A stretch of DNA of 64,000 nucleotides from Janthinobacterium fluminis (GTDB lineage: Bacteria > Pseudomonadota > Gammaproteobacteria > Burkholderiales > Burkholderiaceae_D), in contig NZ_JAQQXR010000001.1 in assembly GCF_028595325.1 (NCBI RefSeq), positions 1,054,001 to 1,118,000 on the forward strand, in the 5' to 3' direction. Each line of letters begins with the position of its first letter. The first letter of the stretch is position 1. Below the pieces are notes generated by a model. The model was not told where the DNA came from and did no database searches. It saw only the letters and a list, made by a program, of their open reading frames with translations. Positions 31,881 to 38,605 of the stretch are shown here, one piece after another. Both the position numbers and the translations under genes were made by a program.

Positions 31881-33044
31881 ATGCAATCTTCACTGGTACT
31901 TGAGCTCAAGCGATTTTCCGTTTTTGCTCGGCAATTCAGATTCATGCTGCTGATGCCGGTCGTATCAGTATTCTTGTCCGGCTGCGCCTCTTCCAGTCAG
32001 ATTGATCTGACATCCATGACCTTAAACGAAAAATTGAAGGTTCTTGCGTCAAAGCACCATGTTTGCGCTGTGGCGATTGCTGTCATCAAGAACCGAAAGC
32101 TCGATTCGATGGATTCCGCCAGTGGCTGCCAGCTAACCTTAAATCTGAAATCAGACAGCATTTATCAGGCAGCTTCTCTTAGCAAACCTGTCTTTGCCTA
32201 TGCTGTGCTGAAGTTGGTTGCACAAGGAAAATTGGAGCTAGACGCGCCGATAGTGAAATATTTGCCGCAAGGCTATCGACACCAATTCAATCCTTTGAAG
32301 GTTGAGCCTTCCGATTTGGTGACTGACCCTCGAATCCAGGCAGTTACCGTCCGGATGGCTCTGAACCACACATCTGGATTGCCAAATTGGGCGTCAGGGC
32401 CATTAAGTTTTGATTCGGCCCCCGGAACAAAATGGAGTTATTCAGGGGAAGGCTACGTGCTGCTGCAGCGGGCTGTGGAGGCCGTTACTGGTGAGCCGCT
32501 GGATAGATTCATGGCCTCACAGGTCTTCAAGCCACTTGCCATGGAAAACAGTAATTTTGTACGAAACGAACGAACCGCACAAAACCTGTTGCCTGGGAAT
32601 AAAGCGAATGGAGCACCAAGAGCGGAAATGTATTTCCCAAATCCTATCGCGGCTTTTACTCTTACCACCACCGCATCAGACTATGGGAAGTTTCTCGTCG
32701 CAGTGCTTAACGATGCACAGGTACTCGAACAGATAACTACATCGCCCGTAACGGTTGATTTAAGCCTGAGTGCTAGTTGGGGCTTGGGCTGGGGACTTGA
32801 GCGCACACAAGACGATCTTTATATTTGGCATTGGGGCAATAACCCTGGCTATCGCGCCTTCGTCATAGCGTCTGTCCGCACAGGAGGCGGCTTTGTGATG
32901 CTGACAAATAGCGAAAATGGACTGAAATTGGCAGAACCAATCACAAAAACAATCTTGCCGGGCGAACACAAGCTATTCCAGCTTCCTATGCTGGGAGGCG
33001 ACATCATCAATATGCTCTGCAACACATTGAGTTTGTGTCTTTAA
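31881..33044 (+). CDS. class C beta-lactamase-like serine hydrolase, lipoprotein
   Basis: 387 residues. Signal with RQFRFMLLMPVV... and lipobox LSGC, so probably a lipoprotein. Penicillin-binding fold motifs: SxxK as SLSK in AASLSKPVF, the Tyr motif as YSG in KWSYSGEGYVLLQ, and HWGNNPG in place of KTG. Similar proteins are esterases, DD-peptidases or class-C-like beta-lactamases; resistance activity cannot be claimed from sequence. Base composition is clearly lower in GC than the core genes, and it lies between two broken Tn3 genes, so it looks imported. ATG at 31854 is an alternative start. Confidence 0.78.
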   Translation: MQSSLVLELKRFSVFARQFRFMLLMPVVSVFLSGCASSSQIDLTSMTLNEKLKVLASKHHVCAVAIAVIKNRKLDSMDSASGCQLTLNLKSDSIYQAASLSKPVFAYAVLKLVAQGKLELDAPIVKYLPQGYRHQFNPLKVEPSDLVTDPRIQAVTVRMALNHTSGLPNWASGPLSFDSAPGTKWSYSGEGYVLLQRAVEAVTGEPLDRFMASQVFKPLAMENSNFVRNERTAQNLLPGNKANGAPRAEMYFPNPIAAFTLTTTASDYGKFLVAVLNDAQVLEQITTSPVTVDLSLSASWGLGWGLERTQDDLYIWHWGNNPGYRAFVIASVRTGGGFVMLTNSENGLKLAEPITKTILPGEHKLFQLPMLGGDIINMLCNTLSLCL

Positions 33045-33081
33045 TTGTTTAGTTTCGTGCGATCATGTGCCCGTCGCAGCA

Positions 33082-33440
33082 TGGCCCTGTTTCGCGCCAA
33101 GGCTGTGCTTGACGAGCTGGTCGGCAAGCTGCACAAGCAGGGCGTCCAGTTCAAGAGCCTGATTGACGCCATCGACACCGGCACGCCCTCTGGCCGGTTC
33201 TTCTTCCACGTCATGGCCAGCCTCGCCGAAATGGAGCGTGAGCTAATCGTCGAGCGTACCCGCGCCGGGTTGGATGTCGCCCGACAGCTTGGTCGCAAAA
33301 GCGGTCGCAAGCCCAAGATGACCGAGAGCAAGATCGAATCGGCCAAGAAGCTGCTGGCCAGCGGTGTGCCGCCCAAGGACGTGGCCAAGAACCTCGGCGT
33401 GTCCGTCCGCCAGCAACGGCACACGCTTAACGTACTTTAA
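33082..33440 (+). pseudogene. tnpR: Tn3-family serine resolvase tnpR, truncated at both ends
   Basis: The central resolvase segment is clear (AIDTGTPSGRFFFHVMASLA, EMERELIVERTRAGLDVARQ, GRKSGRKPKM) and leads into the helix-turn-helix (ASGVPPKDVAKNLGVS). The N-terminal catalytic serine region (YARVST) is missing, and the last residues are read from the adjoining Tn3 terminal repeat rather than the normal helix end. A recombination event between the resolvase and the inverted repeat is the simplest explanation. Confidence 0.8.
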
Positions 33441-33463
33441 ATTCCGTTCTCTGAGACGCCCCC
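33425..33463 (-). repeat. Tn21-subgroup terminal inverted repeat
   Basis: On the minus strand the 39 bp start GGGGGGCGTCTCAGAGAACG and end AAAGTACGTTAAG, matching the remembered Tn21-type 38-bp repeat layout (GGGG...GTCTCAGA...ACGCTAAG). The GGGG end points right, so the Tn3 element lies to the left (the resolvase, hydrolase and tnpA relics). The repeat overlaps the 3' end of the TnpT-like gene, whose last residues it encodes. Confidence 0.65.
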
Positions 33464-34477
33464 CAATTGCGCCTGCAAGGTGGCTTTCTCGCCGATCAGG
33501 GCAAGCAGGGCGCTTTGCCGCGCCGCTTCCCGCTCTTCGGCGTAGCTGAGCTGTTCCTTGAAAAAATCGGCCTGTTTTTGCTGGACAGCCAGAGCGATGC
33601 GCACATCGTCGAGCGCCGCCTGCGACGCGTCGAGCGTATCGGCGAGGGCGGCGTTGTCCAATGACGCTTGCTGGAATTGATAGGACTGCTGATCCCGCTC
33701 GGCTTGCAGGCCGGCCAACTGCGTCCGGGCGGCCTCGGCCGCGGCCTGCCATTGCTGCTGCTCGCCGGCCAACTGCGCGATCTGCGCTTCCTGGCGGGCG
33801 AGGTCCGTTTGCTGGCGTTGCAAGTGTTGGCGGGCGCCCGCCATGTCCTGCTCCAGGCGGGCCGCGCGCTGGTCGGCGGCCTGCCTGTCCCGGGTGCGCT
33901 GCTCGGCGGCCGCCTCCTGATAGTGCTCGAACTGCTGCCGGGTCTGCGTCAACTGCTGATTCAGCGCGGCGACCTCGGCGGCCCGGTCGGCCAGACGTTC
34001 GCGCAGGCCGCCGTTGTCGCTCTCAAGCGTGGCCAGTGCCAGCGCCTGGGCATGGTGCTTGGCGCGCAACTGCGCCAGCTCATCCTTGGTCTGGGCCAGA
34101 TCGGCAGCCAGCGCCAGTTTCGTTTGCGACAGGTTGCGGTTGTCCGTCTCGCTTTGCTCAAGGCGCTCGGCGGCGGCCTGTAAGGCGATGCGCTGAGCCT
34201 CGCGGGCCTGCGTCACTTGCCGGCCGGCGTCTTCCTGTAATTGCTCGTACACGGCCTTCACCGCCAGCAGCAGCGGCGCCGGGACGCCCGTTTCCGCCTC
34301 GATCACCGTTTCCTGATGCTCCGCCTTCCAGCGCTTGAGCAACGGGGCGATAGTGCTCTTGCTGCCGGTGCCGCCCAAAGCCTCGCGGACGCTGTCGACG
34401 GTGGGATTTTTTCCATCCGCGACCACCTTGGCGGCGGCATGGACAACATGGGAATACAGAATGCCGGTTCGGGCCAT
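33437..34477 (-). CDS. TnpT/KfrA-like coiled-coil DNA-binding protein
   Basis: 346 residues. The first about 110 form a KfrA-type DNA-binding domain (ARTGILYSHVVHAAAKVVAD, PTVDSVREALGGTGSKSTI). The rest is one long Gln/Ala/Glu-rich coiled coil. The ATG at 34477 has GGAGG upstream; frames to 34528 run into the intergenic palindrome. A divergent tyrosine recombinase shares the promoter region, the same layout as tnpT-tnpS of Tn4651, where both proteins resolve cointegrates; that comparison is from family knowledge. The C-terminal end appears to have been replaced by sequence of a Tn21-type repeat. Confidence 0.7.
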   Translation of the reverse strand: MARTGILYSHVVHAAAKVVADGKNPTVDSVREALGGTGSKSTIAPLLKRWKAEHQETVIEAETGVPAPLLLAVKAVYEQLQEDAGRQVTQAREAQRIALQAAAERLEQSETDNRNLSQTKLALAADLAQTKDELAQLRAKHHAQALALATLESDNGGLRERLADRAAEVAALNQQLTQTRQQFEHYQEAAAEQRTRDRQAADQRAARLEQDMAGARQHLQRQQTDLARQEAQIAQLAGEQQQWQAAAEAARTQLAGLQAERDQQSYQFQQASLDNAALADTLDASQAALDDVRIALAVQQKQADFFKEQLSYAEEREAARQSALLALIGEKATLQAQLGGVSENGI

Positions 34478-34504
34478 CAGGGCCTCCATGAAATAAGATA
34501 ACGT

Positions 34505-34521
34505 ATTACGTGATACGTAAT
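34505..34521. promoter_or_regulatory. palindrome in the tnpT-tnpS intergenic region
   Basis: ATTACGT-GAT-ACGTAAT, perfect 7-bp arms with a 3-bp spacer, 27 bp upstream of the KfrA-like gene. It is a likely operator or accessory protein site. Confidence 0.5.
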
Positions 34522-34573
34522 TATACATAATAGTACGATGTGAAATTAAGTTTTTCTTATTTGCTATTAACTT

Positions 34574-34591
34574 CGATAAAGTTGCTTATCG
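34574..34591. other. candidate recombinase crossover site (rst core)
   Basis: CGATAA-AGTTGC-TTATCG: 6-bp inverted arms around a 6-bp spacer, directly in front of the tyrosine recombinase gene. This geometry fits a tyrosine recombinase core site; in Tn4651 the resolution site also lies between tnpS and tnpT. Confidence 0.45.
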
Positions 34592-34594
34592 CAT

Positions 34595-35677
34595 GTGATG
34601 CGGCGGGCCGCCATGGTATTCTGCGATATCAGCGGTACAAACCTTGAATTGAACGACAGCGCCATGCCCGATCCAAGCGAATTTCCAATTACACTCCCGG
34701 TACAGGCCATCGCCTCAGTCGAAGGCGCCGCCATCGCCCCCGTGACCGATATGGAACTGTCGGCCCGGCACCGCGCCTTCCTGGCGGCCGCCACCTCCGA
34801 CAACACACGCCGCACCTATCGCTCAGCCATCCGGCATTTTCTGGCGTGGGGCGGTTTGCTACCCTGCGACCAGGACGTCATCGTCCGCTACCTGCTGATC
34901 TACGCACCGACGCTCAATCCGCGCACGCTGGCGCTGCGCCTGACCGCCTTGTCGCAGTGGCATCTGCACCAGGGTTTTAGCGATCCGACGTCGACGCCCA
35001 ACGTGCGCAAGACGCTGGCGGGTATCGAGCGCACGCACGGCACGCCGAAAAGGAAGGCCAAGGCGCTGCCGGTGGAGGACCTGACATTGATCGTCGCGCA
35101 TCTGGCCGGCCTGGACGCGCTCGCCGCCAAGCGTGACAACGCGCTGCTCCAAATCGGCTACTTCGGCGGTTTCCGGCGCAGCGAACTTGCCGGCCTGAAG
35201 GTAGGCGATCTGGCTTGGGAGCCGGAGGGTGTGGTGGTGACGCTGGCGCGCTCAAAGACCGATCAGAATGGCCAAGGCATCGTCAAGGCGATCCCCTTTG
35301 GCGATGGCATTTGCTGTCCCGCCACGGCGTTGCGTGCGTGGTTAAATGCGGCGAATATCACTACGGGGCCGCTGTTCCGCTCGGTGACGCGCTGGGATAA
35401 GGTCGGCGCCCATGCACTCAACCCGGCCAGCGTCAACGCGATCCTGGAAGGTCGCGCGAAAGATGCCGGGCTGGGCTACGTGCCCCAGTTGTCAAGCCAC
35501 AGCCTGCGGCGCGGCATGGCCACCAGCGCGTACCGGGCAGGCGCAGACTTCCGCGACATCAAGCGGCAAGGCGGCTGGCGCCACGACGGCACCGTCCAAG
35601 GCTACATCGAGGAGGCGAGCCGTTTTGAGGAAAACGCCGCTGGCAGCTTGCTTCGAGAGAAGATAAAAAGTTCATGA
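34595..35677 (+). CDS. tyrosine recombinase, TnpS-like
   Basis: 360 residues. N-terminal SAM-like core-binding domain (DNTRRTYRSAIRHFLAW) and C-terminal catalytic domain with Arg in GGFRRSELAGL, Lys in ARSKTDQ, HSLRRG, GGWRHDG and the nucleophile in VQGYIEEA. Start is uncertain: GTG 34595, ATG 34598 or ATG 34613; the first 50 residues look poorly conserved. It is divergent from the KfrA/TnpT-like gene and probably resolves Tn3-type cointegrates. A decayed copy of its 3' end is found at about 37300-37460. Confidence 0.82.
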   Translation: MMRRAAMVFCDISGTNLELNDSAMPDPSEFPITLPVQAIASVEGAAIAPVTDMELSARHRAFLAAATSDNTRRTYRSAIRHFLAWGGLLPCDQDVIVRYLLIYAPTLNPRTLALRLTALSQWHLHQGFSDPTSTPNVRKTLAGIERTHGTPKRKAKALPVEDLTLIVAHLAGLDALAAKRDNALLQIGYFGGFRRSELAGLKVGDLAWEPEGVVVTLARSKTDQNGQGIVKAIPFGDGICCPATALRAWLNAANITTGPLFRSVTRWDKVGAHALNPASVNAILEGRAKDAGLGYVPQLSSHSLRRGMATSAYRAGADFRDIKRQGGWRHDGTVQGYIEEASRFEENAAGSLLREKIKSS

Positions 35678-36124
35678 GGATTCTACGGCCTTGGCCAACT
35701 CGGCCATTGCCTGTCTTACCGAACTAAGCTTTTCATCGCCCATGCGACGGGCGAGTTCCGTCTTGGCCCAATTCCACACCGGGAATGCATCGACTACGAG
35801 TTGGCGTCCAGATGTCGTCAGGGCTAGCCGCTTTCCAGCGCGGCCACGTCCGCCTTTAGCGCAGACCAAATCGCGGCTCTCCAGATTCTGAACATTTCGG
35901 CTGAGGGTGGTCGGATCGACCCCGGCCCTATCCGCAAGCTCGACGAGCGTCGCTCCCTCGGCCGCACCGATCCCAACCAGGAGGCTGAATTGCTCGGCCG
36001 TCAGCCCGAGTGGCTTGAAGCAGGCATTGTAATATCGCGTGAGTGCACGCGCCGTTGCACGAGCCTGGTAGCCCGGACACTCCGCCGCGACGCCCTTCAA
36101 AGATTCTGGATCAAAACCGTTCAC
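35672..36124 (-). CDS. MarR family transcriptional regulator
   Basis: 150 residues from a GTG with AAGGGGG upstream. MarR winged helix: LTAEQFSLLVGI, TLVELADRAGVDPTTLSRNVQNLESRDLV, wing GRGRAGKRLALTTSG. The stop overlaps the recombinase stop (TCATGA). It is divergent from a DUF1330-like gene, with a 22-bp imperfect palindrome between the two, so it probably represses both. Confidence 0.82.
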   Translation of the reverse strand: MNGFDPESLKGVAAECPGYQARATARALTRYYNACFKPLGLTAEQFSLLVGIGAAEGATLVELADRAGVDPTTLSRNVQNLESRDLVCAKGGRGRAGKRLALTTSGRQLVVDAFPVWNWAKTELARRMGDEKLSSVRQAMAELAKAVESS

Positions 36125-36154
36125 ATTTACCCCCTTGACAACCCCATCCTCGCA

Positions 36155-36176
36155 TAATACTGTATATGCATTATTA
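36155..36176. promoter_or_regulatory. MarR-type operator between marR-like gene and DUF1330 gene
   Basis: A 22-bp imperfect palindrome (TAATACTGTATATG then CATTATTA), matching its own complement at 18 of 22 positions. It lies between the two divergent starts, just before the GGGAGG of the DUF1330 gene. Confidence 0.55.
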
Positions 36177-36188
36177 ATGGGAGGCACA

Positions 36189-36476
36189 ATGCCAGCATAT
36201 GTACACGTCAATCTACGCGTCATCGACTCCGCCAAGCAGGCCGCGCTCGCTCCACGTTTTCAGGCGGCGCTAAAAGAGGCGGGCGGGCAGATTCTACATT
36301 TCGGCCCTGTTGCACAGGTTCTGGAGGGGGATGAGGTGCCGCTGCCGATGGCCGGCGTGTTCGAGTTTCCAACTCTCGCCCAAGCGCTAGCGTTCTACAA
36401 TTCCGAGAACTATGCACCGATCAAGGCCGAACGTCGGGAAGCCCAGCAAGCGCGGATGTTCATAGTCGAGACATAG
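36189..36476 (+). CDS. DUF1330-like small dimeric alpha/beta-barrel protein
   Basis: 95 residues, ATG preceded by GGGAGG. Ferredoxin-like barrel pattern (YVHVNLRVIDSAKQAALAPRF, GGQILHFGPVAQVLEGDEVP, MAGVFEFPTLAQALAFYNSENYAPIKAERREA), as in DUF1330 proteins. The biochemical function of the family is not known to me. The divergent MarR gene is its likely regulator. Confidence 0.75.
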   Translation: MPAYVHVNLRVIDSAKQAALAPRFQAALKEAGGQILHFGPVAQVLEGDEVPLPMAGVFEFPTLAQALAFYNSENYAPIKAERREAQQARMFIVET

Positions 36477-36521
36477 TCGAAATCGTGTGAAACGCACATC
36501 CTGACACGCATCATCACATGC

Positions 36522-36536
36522 CCTCTCCAAGAGAGG
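36522..36536 (+). terminator. hairpin after the DUF1330 gene
   Basis: CCTCTC-CAA-GAGAGG stem, followed by a second small stem GGCCA-GTTT-TGGCC. T-runs are short, so the call as a terminator is tentative. Confidence 0.4.
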
Positions 36537-36644
36537 TTAAAAGGCCAGTTTTGGCCAATTTCGTCGGCATCCACCTTATGAGTGGGGTGCTTCAGATGGT
36601 GGTGGGCTAGCGGATGGTCCGTCGTAAATAGGGAGATCAAGAAA

Positions 36645-37016
36645 ATGACCATGCAGCTAAGTAAAGGCAGTTGCCATTGCGGGGCAATACACTTTTCGTT
36701 TGTAAGCGAGCCTGTTACGAAAGGAGTCCGGTGCAACTGTTCGTTTTGCTCCAAAAGGGGAACGCTGCTCCATGTCGCGTCGCCGGGCTCGCAATTTCAG
36801 TGGGCGGCAGAGGAAGGTGCGCTCGGCTTGTACCAATTCGCCCCCCCCCCCCCCCCAAAAAAAGCCAAGCATTATTTTTGCCGGAACTGTGGCGTTCACA
36901 GGTTTGGCGAAACGACGAGACGGCCGGGGTGCCATATCGTAAACCTCGGCTGCATAGAAGGCGTCGATGCGTTTGCATTAGAAACGATTTCATTTGACGG
37001 CAAGGTGCTGCTTTAG
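36645..37016 (+). CDS. GFA-family (glutathione-dependent formaldehyde-activating-like) zinc protein
   Basis: 123 residues. The zinc-binding cysteines of the GFA/Mss4-like fold are present: CHCGAIHF, CNCSFC and CRNCGVH. The ATG at 36645 has GGGAG upstream. Most members annotated as GFA have no proven enzyme activity. The coding sequence contains C16 followed by A7 (giving five prolines and two lysines) where relatives have ordinary residues, so the reading frame depends on an unstable tract. Confidence 0.75.
   Translation: MTMQLSKGSCHCGAIHFSFVSEPVTKGVRCNCSFCSKRGTLLHVASPGSQFQWAAEEGALGLYQFAPPPPPKKAKHYFCRNCGVHRFGETTRRPGCHIVNLGCIEGVDAFALETISFDGKVLL
36841..36863 (+). repeat. C16-A7 homopolymer tract inside the GFA gene
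   Basis: Sixteen consecutive C followed by seven A inside the open frame, encoding PPPPPKK. Tracts this long slip during replication and are also prone to read errors. A change of one base would remove the CRNCG zinc pair. Confidence 0.85.
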
Positions 37017-37299
37017 GTCGGCACCGGCTTGGTGTTGCTGGACATCACTCCGTATCCCGGCAGAGATGGGCGCCGATCTCTCGACTTTGCACCTTGGCGA
37101 GGTCCTATCAAGGAATTGCCGGCTCGGCTGATTCGGATAGAGGCGTTGGAGCATAGGGCAAAGTCTTTGATAGCTTTTTTCTCATTTAAATCATGAATTT
37201 ATCTATGTTTTTGCAAAAAAAACCGTAATCCGGCCGCCCCGCTTCTCAAGCTGGGTGCTGGCACGCTGGGAGGGGCAGCATTAATACCATTTTGGCCAG
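37017..37299. other. non-coding stretch, AT-rich in part
   Basis: No supported gene. Contains poly-A/poly-T segments (37170-37225). It lies between the GFA gene and the recombinase remnant. Confidence 0.5.
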
Positions 37300-37460
37300 T
37301 CGCGCCACGCTGGCTCGGCTCAACTATGTGCCGCAACTGTCCAGCTCCAGCTTGCGCTGCGGTATGACCGCCAGCGCGCACCGCGCCGGCCCAGTTTCCG
37401 CAATATCAAACGCTAGGGTGGCTGGTGCCACGACGGCACCGTACAGCGGCGACAGTCCGG
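37300..37460 (+). pseudogene. decayed 3' fragment of a TnpS-like recombinase
   Basis: The translation YVPQLSSSSLRCGM and the bases that follow (ATATCAAACGC, TGGTGCCACGACGGCACCGT) align with the active-site region of the recombinase at 34595-35677 (YVPQLSSHSLRRGM, CGCCACGACGGCACCGT). The key His-x-x-Arg is lost and the frame is broken. It is a second, degenerate copy. Confidence 0.75.
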
Positions 37461-37522
37461 CCACGTTCTCATCCCGCACCTCAAAGCCATCGGCGCGCGC
37501 AGTGTTGAAGATGTTTGACGAT

Positions 37523-37544
37523 AGGAAAATTAAAGTACGCTAAG
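37523..37544 (+). repeat. inner half of a Tn3-type terminal repeat
   Basis: GGAAAATTAAAGTACGCTAAG matches the inner half of the repeat at 33425-33463 in opposite orientation. The outer GGGG half is not recognisable. Its last six bases (GCTAAG) also form the left target duplication of the mini-element. Confidence 0.5.
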
Positions 37545-37612
37545 TGTAGCGACCTGTATTTCAAACTGACCCGACCTGCATTGGGCGCCATTCTCGGCCA
37601 GAATTAACTGCA
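37545..37612 (+). repeat. mini-element left terminal repeat
   Basis: Begins TGTAGCGACCTGTATTTC, has a second box GACCTGCATT and ends in AATTAACTGCA. A further copy of the last box (GATAACTGCAAATAA) lies at about 37635. Confidence 0.65.
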
Positions 37613-37851
37613 ACTGACAGGAGTCAAAACCGGTGATAACTGCAAATAAAGCTGGCGCGGCCAGGCAGTGCAACAAACCTCCGTTTTCAGAAAAGGTGCT
37701 GGTGGCGGCCTACGCTGGCCGAGTGCCCAGTCCTCGAAGTCCACAAACGCAGTCCACCAAATTTGTTCCAGAAATGGCAGCGCCCGATGGGTTCTCGGGT
37801 CACCAGGGAAAACGGGGAAAATCGGGCGCTAATGGCTATTAGGGCAATGTC

Positions 37852-38259
37852 TCAATCCCCCTTGATTTCCGGAACAGGTGGCCAGCTTGGGCGGCTCTCT
37901 TTGACCCAATTCCGCAATCGCCTCCTGGCAGAGTCGCCGCCCGTCTCTATCTTCAATAGATCGCAGATTGCCTGCCAGTTGTTCAGGCCAGGTTTGCTCT
38001 TCAAGTCGGGGACACTGGCCGCCCATTCCTTGGCGCTGGGTGACGGCAGTTTTTTGGGTTCTTTTCGGGCCTTCATGAGGGCCATGGACTCAGCCAAAAG
38101 CTCGTCCAGATCGATACTTGGCTTCTCGGCGGCAACCTGACCGAACTTAGTCAAAACACGTCGCAGGGCGTTGTTGAACGAGAGGTGCTCGAATGGCTTG
38201 GGCTCGGCTAGGCGCTCGACCACAGCAGCCAGATCTTCATCGACGTTAAATTGCGGCAT
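37852..38259 (-). CDS. hypothetical protein, cargo of the mini-element
   Basis: 135 residues, ATG with AAAGG upstream. The N-terminus (FNVDEDLAAVVERLAEP, FEHLSFNNALRRVL) looks like a ribbon-helix-helix segment of the kind found in SeqA-like or antitoxin proteins. The C-terminus (NWQAICDLLKIETGGDSARR, LRNWVKESRPSWPPVP) could bind nucleic acid. I do not recognise a named family. It is the only gene between the two ends of the mini-element, so it may regulate or tag the element. Confidence 0.65.
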   Translation of the reverse strand: MPQFNVDEDLAAVVERLAEPKPFEHLSFNNALRRVLTKFGQVAAEKPSIDLDELLAESMALMKARKEPKKLPSPSAKEWAASVPDLKSKPGLNNWQAICDLLKIETGGDSARRRLRNWVKESRPSWPPVPEIKGD

Positions 38260-38535
38260 GTTGTACCTTTGAGGTGGTTATGGTGCAACTATTATCCAGT
38301 ATAGTGCAATCTAGTGTCAAGTGTCATTAGATAGTTATGTGTGGCACCTACCACCCTGGGCTGAAGTCCTGCACGTCGTTATCGTTCGATGGGCCTAGTC
38401 GTGGCCGCGCCTGCGCCGAGTAGCCAGACGGCGACTGACGGTCAGTTGCAAGTATTGTCGGTTCACGCACAGGTTGGCCTAGTCAAAAGAAGGTTCATTT
38501 GCAACTAATGCTGGTTTGAGGGGGGGGGCGATAGA
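38260..38535. other. non-coding part of the mini-element
   Basis: Upstream region of the cargo gene, with AT-rich promoter-like sequence at 38280-38335, end-type motifs near 38445-38515 and a run of nine G at about 38520-38528. No supported gene. Confidence 0.5.
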
Positions 38536-38604
38536 TACAGTTATTCCCGGCCAAAAAAAGCCGCTGAATACAGGTCGTCGCGTTTTCAAACGCAGGTTGC
38601 TACA
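38536..38604 (-). repeat. mini-element right terminal repeat
   Basis: Read inwards it begins TGTAGCAACCTGCGTTTG, then GACCTGTATT and GGAATAACTGTA, aligning box by box with the left end. Inner motif copies (ATTAGTTGCAAATGAA, ACTTGCAACTGACCG) follow at about 38445-38515. Confidence 0.65.
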
Positions 38605-38605
38605 G

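Larger units (their letters stand above)
37545..38604. mobile_element. 1.06-kb mini-transposon with IS21/TniA-type ends and one cargo gene
   Basis: Left end TGTAGCGACCTG... and, inverted, right end TGTAGCAACCTG... are alike over about 68 bp. Both contain two GACCTG/AACCTG-type boxes, a GGCC..AATAACTG-like box and TG...CA tips. Flanking hexamers are GCTAAG (37539-37544) and GCTAGG (38605-38610), a 6-bp target duplication with one mismatch. Inside is a single gene and no transposase, so it would need a transposase supplied in trans. The ends resemble, but are not the same as, those of the 13.4-kb element at 40356. Confidence 0.7.

Noticed and set aside
31881..33044. True antibiotic beta-lactamase
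   Set aside because: Motifs fit the wider serine-hydrolase family, and HxG instead of KTG is common in esterases; resistance cannot be claimed.
38500..38535. G9 run as a phase-variation tract
   Set aside because: It lies outside any supported gene, in the non-coding part of the mini-element.
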